A stretch of DNA of 64,000 nucleotides. Source: Sphingomonas sp. Lineage in GTDB: Bacteria > Pseudomonadota > Alphaproteobacteria > Sphingomonadales > Sphingomonadaceae. Position 1 is the stretch's first letter, and every line of letters starts with the position of its first letter. The notes under the pieces were generated by a model. The model worked only from the letters and a program-made list of their open reading frames with translations, did no database searches and was not told where the DNA came from. Position numbers and translations under genes: made by a program. Location: NCBI RefSeq assembly GCF_019746015.1, contig NZ_JAIESM010000039.1, positions 1-64,000 on the forward strand, in the 5' to 3' direction. Below are positions 43,205-51,881 of the stretch, in pieces.

Positions 43205-43872
43205 GCGCCGGCCTCCAGCCGGGCCAGCAGCGCGGCGGCGGCAGCGGTTTCGGCCTCCTGCTTGGAGCTGCCGGTGGCGACCGCGTCGGCCAGCTTGCCG
43301 ATCGTCACCTGCACCGTGAAGCGCGGCGCGTGGGGTGGGCCGGCGCGTTCGATCACCGCATAATCGGGCAGGCGGCGGTTGTGCGCGGCGGCCCATTCCT
43401 GCAGCGCGGACTTGGGGTGCTGCGGCGCGCGCACCGCCGCCTCGACCCGGTCGCCCCACAGCCGCCGCACCGCATCGCGCGCGGCCGGCAGGCCATGGTC
43501 CAGATAAAGCGCGCCGATCAGCGCCTCCATCACGTCGCCCAGCACATTGTCGCTGTCGGCGGCGCCATCGTCGCGCGCCTGCTTGCCCAGCTTCAGCCAG
43601 GCGGCAACGCCGTGCGCGCGGGCAATCTCGGCGCACACGCTGCCGGTGACGAGCGCGTTCAGCCGCTTGGACAGCGCGCCCTCGCTTTCCGCCGGCCAGC
43701 GCTCATACAGCCACTCGGCCATCACCAGCCCCAGCACCCGGTCGCCCAGAAATTCCAGCCGCTCATAATGGTCGGGCGCATGGCTGCCATGCGTCAGCGC
43801 GCGCTCATAGCCCGGCAGCGCGGCGGGGGCGGTGCCCAGCAGATCGCCGAGCCAGTCGGCAAGCGTGCTCAA
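43201..43872 (-). CDS. rnc: ribonuclease III
   Basis: A 223-aa dsRNA endonuclease. The RNase III signature YERLEFLGDRVLG is followed by the second catalytic patch (GDVMEALIGALYLDHG), and the C-terminal dsRBD (about 152-220) ends SSKQEAETAAAAALL. It starts at TTG, overlapping the lepB stop (TTGA), a weak start that may keep expression low. Confidence 0.97.
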   Translation of the reverse strand: MSTLADWLGDLLGTAPAALPGYERALTHGSHAPDHYERLEFLGDRVLGLVMAEWLYERWPAESEGALSKRLNALVTGSVCAEIARAHGVAAWLKLGKQARDDGAADSDNVLGDVMEALIGALYLDHGLPAARDAVRRLWGDRVEAAVRAPQHPKSALQEWAAAHNRRLPDYAVIERAGPPHAPRFTVQVTIGKLADAVATGSSKQEAETAAAAALLARLEAGA

Positions 43873-44723
43873 AAGCCCCTGCCCAGCCGCTGCCAGCGCG
43901 TGGCGCTGAACCAGGTCCAGGGCAGCAACAGGCTGGCGCTGCCATCGGTCGAATAGAACATGAAGAGCGCGCGCCCTTCCAGATTTTCCAGCGGGACATA
44001 GCCGATGCCCTGCCCGGCGACGGGGGGGAAGCGGCTGTCGGCGCTGTCGTCACGATTGTCGCCCATCATGAACACATGGCCCCCCGGCACATGGAAGACG
44101 GGGGTGTTGTCGGCCAGACTCGGCCCCCGGTCGAGCACCGCATAGCTGACGCCGTTGGGCAGCGTTTCGCGATACTGGCGATAGCGGCAATAGGCCTTGC
44201 CCTTCACCTGCTCCTGAAACGCTGCGGGGCAGTCCTTCTCCGAATAATTGGGCGTCAGCGGCAGCACGAAATCGGCCATCGGCACCTGCGGCACCGGGCG
44301 GCCGTTCAGGATGATCTGGCCGCTGACCATCTGGATGCTGTCACCGGGCAGGCCGATGACGCGCTTGATATAATCGTCGCGGTTGCCGGGCGGCGCCTTG
44401 AACACGGCGATGTCGCCGCGCGTCGGCATGCCCGGCAGCACGCGCCCGGGGATCAACGGCCAGCTGAACGGCAGGCTGTGCCGCGAATAGCCGTAATTCC
44501 ATTTCGACACGAACAGATAGTCCCCCACCAGCAGCCGGGGCAGCATCGATTCGGACGGGATGACGAACGGCGACAGCAAGAAGCTGCGGAACAGCACGAC
44601 AATCACCACCAGCCGGACCAGGAACCAGAGCAGGTCGCGCACTTCGGCAAAAAAGCCGGGGCGCGCGGCGGCCGGTGCGGGCGTGCCGGCGGGCGTGGGG
44701 GTGGCGGTGGCGGGGTCGTCCAT
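43869..44723 (-). CDS. lepB: signal peptidase I
   Basis: A 284-aa membrane protease. It has a Pro/Ala-rich N-terminus, one TM helix (about 30-50), Ser in PSESMLPRLLVGD, and Lys in YIKRVIGLPGDSI. Box E is GDNRDDSADSR. It removes signal peptides from exported proteins. First gene of the lepB-rnc-era operon; it starts 121 bp from the divergent pgi gene. Confidence 0.96.
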   Translation of the reverse strand: MDDPATATPTPAGTPAPAAARPGFFAEVRDLLWFLVRLVVIVVLFRSFLLSPFVIPSESMLPRLLVGDYLFVSKWNYGYSRHSLPFSWPLIPGRVLPGMPTRGDIAVFKAPPGNRDDYIKRVIGLPGDSIQMVSGQIILNGRPVPQVPMADFVLPLTPNYSEKDCPAAFQEQVKGKAYCRYRQYRETLPNGVSYAVLDRGPSLADNTPVFHVPGGHVFMMGDNRDDSADSRFPPVAGQGIGYVPLENLEGRALFMFYSTDGSASLLLPWTWFSATRWQRLGRGF

Positions 44724-44844
44724 CGCGCCGCCTTTGCGCCAGTGCCGCGCTGCCCGTCAAGCCGGGCGCCCGCGACGCCGGGGGTGGCGAGGGCGCGCGC
44801 CAACGGGTAGAGCGCGGCTCCACCGACCTGCGAAGAGGAACGCG

Positions 44845-46356
44845 ATGGCGACGCCGGAACATGCCTGGGAATCGATCGAGCAGCTGGCCTGGCCCCGGCT
44901 GGAGGCGCTGTTCGCCAGTGACCCGGACCGGCTGAAGCGCTTTACGCTCGACGTGGCCGGGCTCCATTTCGACTGGTCCAAAACCCATCTGACGGCGGAC
45001 ATGGTGGCTGCGTTCGAGGGGCTGGCCCGCACGCAGGATCTGGCGGGCAAGCGCGCCGCGCTGTTTGCCGGCGACCCGATCAACCGCAGCGAGGGTCGCG
45101 CCGCCGAACACGGCGCCGAACGCGGCGAGGGCAGCGACGAAGCGGTGGCGCGCGCGGCAATGCTCCACGCCCGGATGCGCGCGCTGATCGACGCGATCGA
45201 GGCGGGCGCGCTCGGCCCCATTCGCCATGTGCTGCACATCGGCATTGGCGGATCGGCGCTGGGGCCGGCGCTGCTGGTCGATGCGCTGGGCCGCGACGAC
45301 AGCCGGTACGAAGTGGCGGTCGTCTCCAACATCGACGCGCTCGCGCTGGAAGAGGCGTTCCGCCGGTTCGATCCGGCAGCGACGCTGGTGGTGGTGGCGT
45401 CGAAAACCTTCACCACAACCGAGACCCTGCTGAACGCCGACAGCGCGATGGCCTGGCTGGCGGAAGGGGGCGTCGCCGATCCGCATGGCCGCGTCGTCGC
45501 GCTGACCGCCGCGCCCGAACGCGCGGTCGGCTGGGGGGTAGACGACACCCGCGTGCTGCCCTTTGCCGAGTCGGTGGGCGGGCGCTATTCGCTGTGGTCG
45601 TCGATCGGCTTTCCGGCGGCGCTGGCGCTGGGCTGGGAAGCGTTCGAGGCGCTGCTCGACGGTGCGGCCGAGATGGACCGGCATTTCCGCCTGGCCGCCT
45701 TCCACGAAAACGCGCCGGTGCTGGCGGCGGTGGCCGACCTTGCCTATGCGCAGGTCAAGCGCGCCGCCACCCGCGCGGTGTTCGCCTATGACGAGCGGCT
45801 GCGGCTGCTGCCGGCCTATCTGCAGCAGCTGGAAATGGAATCGAACGGCAAATCGGTGTCGGCCGATGGCACGCCGCTTGCCCGCCCCAGCGCGCCGGTG
45901 ACGTGGGGCGGGGTGGGCACCGATGCGCAGCACGCGGTGTTCCAGCTGCTCCACCAGGGCACGCAGCTGGTGCCGGTCGAGTTCGTCGCGGTCGCCGAGC
46001 CCGGCGACATGCTGAACCCCGAACATCACCGCCAGCTGCTGCTCAACTGTTTCGCGCAAGGGGCTGCGCTGATGAAGGGGCGCAGGGCCGACGATCCGGC
46101 GCGCGCCTATGCCGGCGACCGGCCGTCGGCGACCATCCTGATCGACGCGCTGGAGCCGCGCAGCCTGGGTGCGCTGATCGCCTTTTACGAGCACCGCACC
46201 TTTGCCAATGCGGTGCTGCTGGGAATCAACCCGTTCGACCAGTTCGGCGTCGAGCTGGGCAAGGAAATGGCACGCGCCGCCGCCATGGGGGGGCTGGATT
46301 TCGACCCCTCCACCACCGACCTGATGGCACGCGCCTTTGCGATCAAGGATTTCTGA
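44845..46356 (+). CDS. pgi: glucose-6-phosphate isomerase
   Basis: A 503-aa isomerase interconverting glucose-6-P and fructose-6-P. PGI signatures are seen: HIGIGGSALGP, VASKTFTTTET, SVGGRYSLWSS and the C-terminal GINPFDQFGVELGK. AGAGGAA lies just before the ATG. The stop overlaps the start of glutathione reductase by one base, linking sugar-phosphate flow and NADPH-dependent redox functions in one transcript. Confidence 0.96.
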   Translation: MATPEHAWESIEQLAWPRLEALFASDPDRLKRFTLDVAGLHFDWSKTHLTADMVAAFEGLARTQDLAGKRAALFAGDPINRSEGRAAEHGAERGEGSDEAVARAAMLHARMRALIDAIEAGALGPIRHVLHIGIGGSALGPALLVDALGRDDSRYEVAVVSNIDALALEEAFRRFDPAATLVVVASKTFTTTETLLNADSAMAWLAEGGVADPHGRVVALTAAPERAVGWGVDDTRVLPFAESVGGRYSLWSSIGFPAALALGWEAFEALLDGAAEMDRHFRLAAFHENAPVLAAVADLAYAQVKRAATRAVFAYDERLRLLPAYLQQLEMESNGKSVSADGTPLARPSAPVTWGGVGTDAQHAVFQLLHQGTQLVPVEFVAVAEPGDMLNPEHHRQLLLNCFAQGAALMKGRRADDPARAYAGDRPSATILIDALEPRSLGALIAFYEHRTFANAVLLGINPFDQFGVELGKEMARAAAMGGLDFDPSTTDLMARAFAIKDF

Positions 46357-47702
46357 TGAGCGATTTTGATTATGACCTGTTCGTCATCGGCGCGGGCTCG
46401 GGCGGGGTGCGTGCCGCGCGCATTGCCGCCGCGCACGGCGCCCGCGTGGCGATTGCCGAGGAATATCGCGTCGGCGGCACCTGCGTCATCCGCGGCTGCG
46501 TGCCCAAAAAGCTGCTCGTCTATGGCGCGCATTTTGCCGAGGATCTGGCCGACGCGCGCTGTTTCGGCTGGGACGTGCCCGAAACCCGGTTCGACTGGGC
46601 CAAGCTGCGCGACAATGTGCTGGCCGAGGTCGACCGGCTGAACCAGGCCTATACCAACACGCTCGACAGCCATGATGTGGAGATTTTCCACGAGCGCGCG
46701 ACCATCACCGGCCCCCAGTCGGTGCGGCTGGCCGGCGGCCGCGACATCAGCGCGCGCGTGCTGCTGGTGGCGACCGGCGCGCACCCGCAGGTGCCCGATT
46801 TTCCGGGCAACGCGCATGGCATCACCTCCAACGAGGTGTTCCACCTGCCCGAACTGCCCGCCCGCGTGCTGATTGCCGGTGCGGGCTATATCGCCAATGA
46901 ATTTGCCGGCATCTTCCACGAATTCGGCAGCAAGGTGACGCTGATCAACCGGTCCGACCAGATTTTGCGCGGCTATGACGAGCAGATCCGTGACCGGCTG
47001 CTGCAGATTTCGATGACCAAGGGCATCAACTTCCGCTTCAACGCGCGGCTGCTGGGCATCGAGAAGCTGGCGAGCGGGACGTTGCGGGTGGAGATGACCA
47101 ACCATGACGCGATCGAGGTGGATTGCGTGCTGTTCGCCACCGGCCGCGTGCCCAACACGGCCGCCCTGGGGCTGGAGGCAGCCGGCGTCACCCTCAACGA
47201 CGATGGCGCGATCGCAGTCGATGCCGACAGCCGCACCAGCTGCCCCAGCATCTATGCGGTGGGCGACGTGACCAACCGGGTGCAGCTGACCCCGGTCGCG
47301 ATCCGTGAAGGCCATGCCTTTGCCGACACCGTGTTCGGCGGCAAGCCGTGGCGCGTCGACCATAGCTGCATCCCCAACGCCGTGTTCAGCCACCCGCCAC
47401 TGGCCGGCGTCGGCTTGACCGAAAGCCAGGCCAAGCAGCGTTACGGGACGGTGAAGGTCTATACCTCAGACTTCCGCCCGATGAAGAATGTGCTGGCCGG
47501 CCGCAACGAGCGCGCGCTGTACAAGATGGTATGCGACGCCTCGACCGGGCGGATTCTGGGCATCCACATGATCGGGCCGGACTCCGCCGAAATCCTTCAG
47601 GCAGCGGCGGTCGCGGTGAAGGCGGGGCTGACCAAGGAAGCGTTCGACCAGACCGTGGCGCTCCACCCGACCATGGCGGAAGAGCTGGTGCTGCTGCGTT
47701 AG
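46356..47702 (+). CDS. gor: glutathione-disulfide reductase
   Basis: A 448-aa FAD/NADPH oxidoreductase. It has an N-terminal FAD loop GAGSGGVRAARIAA, redox-active CVIRGC (CPKK follows), an NADPH-binding GAGYIANEFAG, and the C-terminal dimer domain with HPT. Follows pgi without gap. The 3' end of a glutamate-cysteine ligase gene at the right edge of the window fits a glutathione-based redox system. Confidence 0.93.
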   Translation: MSDFDYDLFVIGAGSGGVRAARIAAAHGARVAIAEEYRVGGTCVIRGCVPKKLLVYGAHFAEDLADARCFGWDVPETRFDWAKLRDNVLAEVDRLNQAYTNTLDSHDVEIFHERATITGPQSVRLAGGRDISARVLLVATGAHPQVPDFPGNAHGITSNEVFHLPELPARVLIAGAGYIANEFAGIFHEFGSKVTLINRSDQILRGYDEQIRDRLLQISMTKGINFRFNARLLGIEKLASGTLRVEMTNHDAIEVDCVLFATGRVPNTAALGLEAAGVTLNDDGAIAVDADSRTSCPSIYAVGDVTNRVQLTPVAIREGHAFADTVFGGKPWRVDHSCIPNAVFSHPPLAGVGLTESQAKQRYGTVKVYTSDFRPMKNVLAGRNERALYKMVCDASTGRILGIHMIGPDSAEILQAAAVAVKAGLTKEAFDQTVALHPTMAEELVLLR

Positions 47703-47731
47703 GGTTGGTTTCAGTTTCACGGAAACGGTGG

Positions 47732-47811
47732 CGGCGCCGGCCCACTCCCCCACCCGGCCACCCATAGAATACTGCCGTTGGGTGGCCGGGTGGGGGAGCG
47801 GGCTGGTGCCG
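47732..47811. repeat. large palindromic repeat, family B (copy 2)
   Basis: Arms of about 27 nt (CGGCCCACTCCCCCACCCGG and complement) around a loop with GAATACTGCCG. It begins 30 bp after the gor stop and could terminate that operon. The gap 47703-48083 holds this and two more palindromic repeats, with no gene. Confidence 0.8.
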
Positions 47812-47860
47812 CGTCAAAAAAGCCGAAAAAGACGCCAGCTTGGTTCGCGATCAGACCCGT

Positions 47861-47944
47861 CCGTCACCCCGGGCTTGACCCGGGGTCCCGCTGCCTTTGC
47901 GAGCGTGGAAAAAGCGGGACCCCGGATCAAGTCCGGGGTGACGG
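47861..47944. repeat. inverted pair of 32-nt REP-like units (family C)
   Basis: Arms at 47861-47892 and 47913-47944 are inverted copies with 30 of 32 positions identical. Each arm is itself nearly palindromic around CCCCGGGCTTGACCCGGGG. This sequence type is common between alphaproteobacterial genes. Confidence 0.8.
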
Positions 47945-47970
47945 TGCGGGTGTGTGGCTCGTGCTGCGCT

Positions 47971-48060
47971 CCCCTCCCGCTTGCGGGAGGGGCCGGGGGT
48001 GGGCTGAGCCGGGTGGCCGAGAACAGGCCCACCCCAAACCCCTCCCGCAGGCGGGAGGGG
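47971..48060. repeat. inverted pair of family A palindromes
   Basis: CCCCTCCCGC-TT-GCGGGAGGGG (47971-47992) with a G-rich tail, facing an inverted copy CCCCTCCCGC-AG-GCGGGAGGGG (48039-48060). It lies beside the stop of the secreted methyltransferase gene. Confidence 0.8.
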
Positions 48061-48083
48061 CTTATCGTCTGGTCGGTGCGCGC

Positions 48084-48911
48084 CTATTTCTTCGGCTTGA
48101 CGAACTTCAGCGTCATCCGGTCGCTTTCGCCGATCGCGGCATATTTGGCGCGGTCCTTGTCGCCTTCGGCATAGTTGGGCGGCAGCGTCCACACCCCCTT
48201 GGGATAGTCATGCGTGTCCTTGGGGTTGGCGTTTACATTGCTTTCGCCGGCCAGCTTGAACCCGGCCTTCTCCGCGTGCGCGATGACGCTGGAGCGCTTC
48301 ATATAGCCGCTCTTCGCCTCGGTGATGCCGGTGGCGTTCTCGGGCAGGTGATGTTCGACCACGCCCAGCGTGCCGCCGGGCTTCAGCATGGCGAACATCT
48401 GGTCGAATGCGGCCTGGGTCTGGTCGGTCGCGCCGAAGCTCCAGTTGTGCACGTTGCGGAAGGTCAGCACGACATCGGCGGTGCCGGCCGGCACCCGGTC
48501 GGGCGCATCGGCCGAGGGAAAGGTGGCCCATTTGACCTTGCCATAGACATCGGGCTTGGCGGCGACCAGCTTGTTGACGCCGGCGCGCGCCCGCTCGCTG
48601 GGGGCGGCGGCATAATAGGTGCCCTTGGCGTGCAGATAGGGCGCCAGAATTTCGGTGTACCAGCCGCCGGCCGGCCAGATTTCCACCACCGTGTCGGTCG
48701 GCTTCACCCCGAAAAAGGCAAGCGTTTCGGCCGGGTGGCGATAGGCGTCGCGGGCCAGGTTGGCAGGGGTGCGGCTGGGCGCCTTGACGGCGGCGATCAG
48801 CGCCGCGCCGGGCTTGGGCGCGGGCGTGGTGGCGGCAATCACCAGCCCCGAAGCGGCAGCAGCGGCGAGCGCCACCGGCGCGGCGACCCGAAGGGCAGAC
48901 AGATAACGCAT
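48084..48911 (-). CDS. secreted class I SAM-dependent methyltransferase-like protein
   Basis: A 275-aa protein with a signal peptide (ALRVAAPVALAAAAASGLVIA) followed by a Rossmann methyltransferase fold. Motif I is WPAGGWYTEIL rather than GxGxG, the acidic residues lie upstream (TVVEI), and post-I/II motifs are DVVLTFRNVHNW and LKPGGTLGVVEHH. Export of a SAM-dependent fold is odd, as AdoMet is not expected in the periplasm; the protein may have lost methyl transfer. Start at 48911. Confidence 0.75.
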   Translation of the reverse strand: MRYLSALRVAAPVALAAAAASGLVIAATTPAPKPGAALIAAVKAPSRTPANLARDAYRHPAETLAFFGVKPTDTVVEIWPAGGWYTEILAPYLHAKGTYYAAAPSERARAGVNKLVAAKPDVYGKVKWATFPSADAPDRVPAGTADVVLTFRNVHNWSFGATDQTQAAFDQMFAMLKPGGTLGVVEHHLPENATGITEAKSGYMKRSSVIAHAEKAGFKLAGESNVNANPKDTHDYPKGVWTLPPNYAEGDKDRAKYAAIGESDRMTLKFVKPKK

Positions 48912-48970
48912 GACGACTCCTTTGCGGCACGGCAGTAACCGGCGCACGTTGTGGCGGGAGGTGGCAGGCG

Positions 48971-49162
48971 ATGCAAGCGGGGCTGTGGGCAGCGGCGGCG
49001 GGGAGCCTTGCGGTCGGGCTGATCGCCGGCTGGCGCGACTGGCGCCGCGTGCGCCGGCACGATCCCGACGCGGTCGGCCCGATCGACTGGGGCCTGGTGC
49101 AGGTGCTCGCGGTGCTGGCGGCCGTGGTTTGCACCGCGCTCGCGCTCAGGGCGGGGGGATAG
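48971..49162 (+). CDS. small membrane protein, unknown
   Basis: A 63-aa protein with two hydrophobic segments (about 3-19 and 42-60) separated by an Arg-rich loop (WRDWRRVRRHDPDA). It is divergent from the methyltransferase gene. Not recognised; supported only by codon pattern and the balanced TM topology. Confidence 0.45.
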   Translation: MQAGLWAAAAGSLAVGLIAGWRDWRRVRRHDPDAVGPIDWGLVQVLAVLAAVVCTALALRAGG

Positions 49163-49182
49163 CGTGTGGTCCCCAACCAAAG

Positions 49183-49284
49183 CCCCTCCCCTTCAGGGGA
49201 GGGGTTGGGGTGGGGCGTCTCTGCCGGTGTTGCGCCCTCGATATAGGCCCCACCTCCCAACCTCCTCCCCTGAAGGGGAGGAGG
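49183..49284. repeat. inverted pair of family A palindromes
   Basis: CCCCTCCCCT-TC-AGGGGAGGGG (49183-49204) with tail TTGGGGTGGGG, and an inverted relative at 49261-49284 (CCTCCTCCCCT-GA-AGGGGAGGAGG). It sits between two genes, with no ORF between the arms. Confidence 0.75.
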
Positions 49285-49335
49285 AGTGAGATCACCATGC
49301 CCAGGCGTGGCGGAAAAGGTGCTGCGAAACGCCGT

Positions 49336-49950
49336 TCAGATCACCGCGATCTTGTAATGGTGCCAGGCGAAGATGGCGGCGGCGCCGCGGTGCGGGCGCC
49401 ACGGTTCGGCGAGCAGGCGGGTGGCTTTCTCCGTCGGGCGCGCGTCGAGCCCCAGGATGCGGCCCACCTCGATCTGCACCGCCAGGTCGCCCGCCGGCCA
49501 GATGTCCGCGCGCCCTTCGGCGAACAGCAGATAGATTTCGGCCGACCAGCGCCCGATGCCCTTCACCCGGGTGAGCGCGGCAATGGCGTCCTCGTCATCG
49601 GCGGGCAGCGCGGCCAGGTTCAGCGCGCCGCTCACCACTTCATCGGCCAGGCTTTTGGCATAGCCCGCTTTCTGTCGCGACAGCCCGGCGGCGCGCAGCG
49701 CGTCGTCGCTCGCGGCGGCAATGGTGGCCGGATCGGTCAGGTCGCCCACCGCCTCCAGCTTGCGCCAGATCGAGGCGGCGGCGGCCACGCTCACCTGCTG
49801 GCCGACGATCGTGCGCAGCAGCGTTTCATAGCCGCGGTCGCGCAGGCGCGGCTCGGGATAGCCCGCCCGGTCGAGCGCACGGGCAAAGGCCGGCTCGCAC
49901 GCGGCCAGCGCATCCACCCCGGCGCGCAGCTTCTCCGCGCTCAGGCCCAT
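49336..49950 (-). CDS. DNA-3-methyladenine glycosylase 2-type (AlkA-like)
   Basis: A 204-aa HhH-GPD glycosylase. The hairpin is VKGIGRWSAEIYLLF and the catalytic Asp is in PAGDLAVQ. It lacks the N-terminal domain of E. coli AlkA, like many short alphaproteobacterial enzymes. It excises alkylated purines. It is divergent from the ferredoxin gene. Confidence 0.9.
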   Translation of the reverse strand: MGLSAEKLRAGVDALAACEPAFARALDRAGYPEPRLRDRGYETLLRTIVGQQVSVAAAASIWRKLEAVGDLTDPATIAAASDDALRAAGLSRQKAGYAKSLADEVVSGALNLAALPADDEDAIAALTRVKGIGRWSAEIYLLFAEGRADIWPAGDLAVQIEVGRILGLDARPTEKATRLLAEPWRPHRGAAAIFAWHHYKIAVI

Positions 49951-50016
49951 TGCAAGCTTCCTTGATCAAGCGGGCGGCGCCGGGCTATGGCGGCCGCGCC
50001 ATTTAGGGAGATTTTC

Positions 50017-50334
50017 ATGCCGCAGCTTATCGTCGTGATGCGCAACGGGGAAGAACGGACTGTCACGGGCGAAGCTGGCCTTTCGGTGATGGAAGTCATC
50101 CGCGACGCCGGGATCGACGAGATTCTGGCGCTGTGCGGCGGCTGCTGCAGCTGCGCGACCTGCCATGTCCATGTCGATCCGGCGTTTGCGGCCAAATTGC
50201 CGGCGATCAGCCTGGACGAGAACGACCTGCTCGACAGCACCGCCGGCCGCGACGGCACCAGCCGCCTGTCGTGCCAGATCCCCTTCACCGACGCGCTCGA
50301 TGGCCTGCGCGTGCGGATCGCCGAAGAAGACTGA
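50017..50334 (+). CDS. 2Fe-2S ferredoxin (adrenodoxin type)
   Basis: A 105-aa electron carrier. The cluster ligands are seen in [10 protein letters not shown] and the distal C in LSCQI. Pattern [15 protein letters not shown] is that of P450- or Isc-type ferredoxins. Start at ATG 50017 after AGGGAG. Partners (P450 or reductase) are not in the window. Confidence 0.93.
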   Translation: MPQLIVVMRNGEERTVTGEAGLSVMEVIRDAGIDEILALCGGCCSCATCHVHVDPAFAAKLPAISLDENDLLDSTAGRDGTSRLSCQIPFTDALDGLRVRIAEED

Positions 50335-50338
50335 GCGG

Positions 50339-51079
50339 CTAGAACGCTGGCAGCGGATTGAGGCGCAGCACCGCGCTCGGCGCGCTTTTGAGCGCGGGGG
50401 TGGCGCGCCACACCATGCGCTTGCGTCCGGCTGCGGTCTGCACGCCGCCTTCCTCATTCTGGCTGACGATCTCGGCATCGGTATCGAGCGTGAAGACGCC
50501 GTCCAGCTTGCTCGCGGCGTCGGCGCCGGCCATCGGCCCCATCTGGCTTACCTGCTTTGATCCCTCGGCGGCAAAGGCGGGCGCCTTCACGCGCACCGCG
50601 CCGCCGGGCCGCAATTCGACGGCGAGGAACGGAAAAATGACCTCGGCGTCGATGTTGTAAGGCCAGACAAAGGCGTGATCGAGCCGGCCGCGCACCGCAT
50701 AATCGATCAGGAAGCGGCCGGCGCCCAGATACTGCACCTTGCGATAGCCCGGCTCGCGCGACAATGCGGTGGCAATCGCGGCATTCTGGCGTTCCTGATC
50801 GGCATCGGCGCCGGGATCGTCGGCCTGCGCGCTGGTGCGCTCGGCACGGGGGCTGTCGTCGGCCGGGCGCTTGCCGTCCTTGTCGTCAACCGGCTTCAGC
50901 TGCTTGCCCAGGTCAAGCGCGATCACTTCGCCCACATAAGTGAAGGCGAAGCTGCGATCGGCGTTGATGGTGAGCGTGGAGGTGAACTTGCCCGGCGTGA
51001 GCGCGCATGACGCAAGCACCAGCGGCAACAGCAGCAGCGCGACGGCTCTGGCGATGTATCGGGCGGGGCGGGCAATCAT
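50339..51079 (-). CDS. lipoprotein of unknown function
   Basis: A 246-aa protein with a lipoprotein signal peptide (lipobox LASC) starting at ATG 51079; the longer frame from 51205 is rejected because the signal peptide starts here. The mature part begins TPGKFTSTLTINADRSFAFTYVGEVIALD and is mostly beta with an acidic insertion (about 65-95). Probably outer-membrane anchored. No function assigned. Confidence 0.75.
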   Translation of the reverse strand: MIARPARYIARAVALLLLPLVLASCALTPGKFTSTLTINADRSFAFTYVGEVIALDLGKQLKPVDDKDGKRPADDSPRAERTSAQADDPGADADQERQNAAIATALSREPGYRKVQYLGAGRFLIDYAVRGRLDHAFVWPYNIDAEVIFPFLAVELRPGGAVRVKAPAFAAEGSKQVSQMGPMAGADAASKLDGVFTLDTDAEIVSQNEEGGVQTAAGRKRMVWRATPALKSAPSAVLRLNPLPAF

Positions 51080-51105
51080 CGGCGATGCTCCCTTCGGGCT
51101 GAATT

Positions 51106-51852
51106 TCAGCGCGTCGCCACCGCATATAGCGCAATGGCGGCCGCGTTCGACACGTTCAGGCTTTCGATCTGCGCCGAAATCGGCAGGCGGGCCACCACGT
51201 CGCAATGCGCGGCGGTGTTCTGGCGCATGCCTTCGCCTTCCGCGCCCAGCACCAGGCAGGTCTTGCCGCCGCCCTTCACTGCCTCGGCCAGCGTTACCTT
51301 GCCCTCGCCGGCCAGGCCGATGCGCCAGAACTGCGCCTCGGCAATCTCGTCGAGCGCGCGGGCGAGATTGACCACGCGGACCCAGGGCACCACCTCCAGC
51401 GCGCCCGAAGCCGCGCGGGCGACCGTGCCCGATTCGGGTGGGCTGTGCCGGTCCTGCGTCACGATGCCCAGCGCGTCGAACGCGGCGGCCGAGCGCAGGA
51501 TCGCGCCGACATTGTGCGGGTCGGTCACCTGATCGAGCACCAGCAGCGGGCGCGCGTCATCGGTGCCGTGACGCAGCAGATCGCCCAGCCAGATATCCTC
51601 CAGCGGATCAACCTCCGCCACCAGCCCCTGATGCGGCGCGTCGGCGGGCACCAGCCGGGCCAGATCGGCGACATCGGCATAGACCGTGGGCACATCGTCC
51701 GGCATCACGATCAGCGCGGCGGCCTCGCGCGTGATCCACAGCTTCCTCACCCGCCGCTCGGGATTGTCGAGCGCGGCATAGACTGCGTGGCGCCCCCAGA
51801 AGCGCGGCCGCTGCGGCGATCCGGCAGAGGGGCGGTGGCCCTTACGCGCCAT
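51106..51852 (-). CDS. rlmB: 23S rRNA 2'-O-methyltransferase (RlmB/TrmH family)
   Basis: A 248-aa SpoU-class enzyme. It has an N-terminal substrate-binding domain (FWGRHAVYAALDNPERRV), motif 1 DPHNVGAILRSAAAF, motif 2 LVLGAEGEGM and motif 3 LPISAQIESLNVSNAAAIALY that together form the trefoil knot. It methylates a guanosine of 23S rRNA, most likely G2251. The exact target base is inferred from family. Confidence 0.9.
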   Translation of the reverse strand: MARKGHRPSAGSPQRPRFWGRHAVYAALDNPERRVRKLWITREAAALIVMPDDVPTVYADVADLARLVPADAPHQGLVAEVDPLEDIWLGDLLRHGTDDARPLLVLDQVTDPHNVGAILRSAAAFDALGIVTQDRHSPPESGTVARAASGALEVVPWVRVVNLARALDEIAEAQFWRIGLAGEGKVTLAEAVKGGGKTCLVLGAEGEGMRQNTAAHCDVVARLPISAQIESLNVSNAAAIALYAVATR

Positions 51853-51881
51853 GCCCGCCCCCGGCGTGCGGGGTGCCCGCC

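Noticed and set aside
44341..46194. 617-aa ORF opposite pgi
   Set aside because: Antisense to pgi and lepB codons; composition is that of a GC-rich shadow frame.
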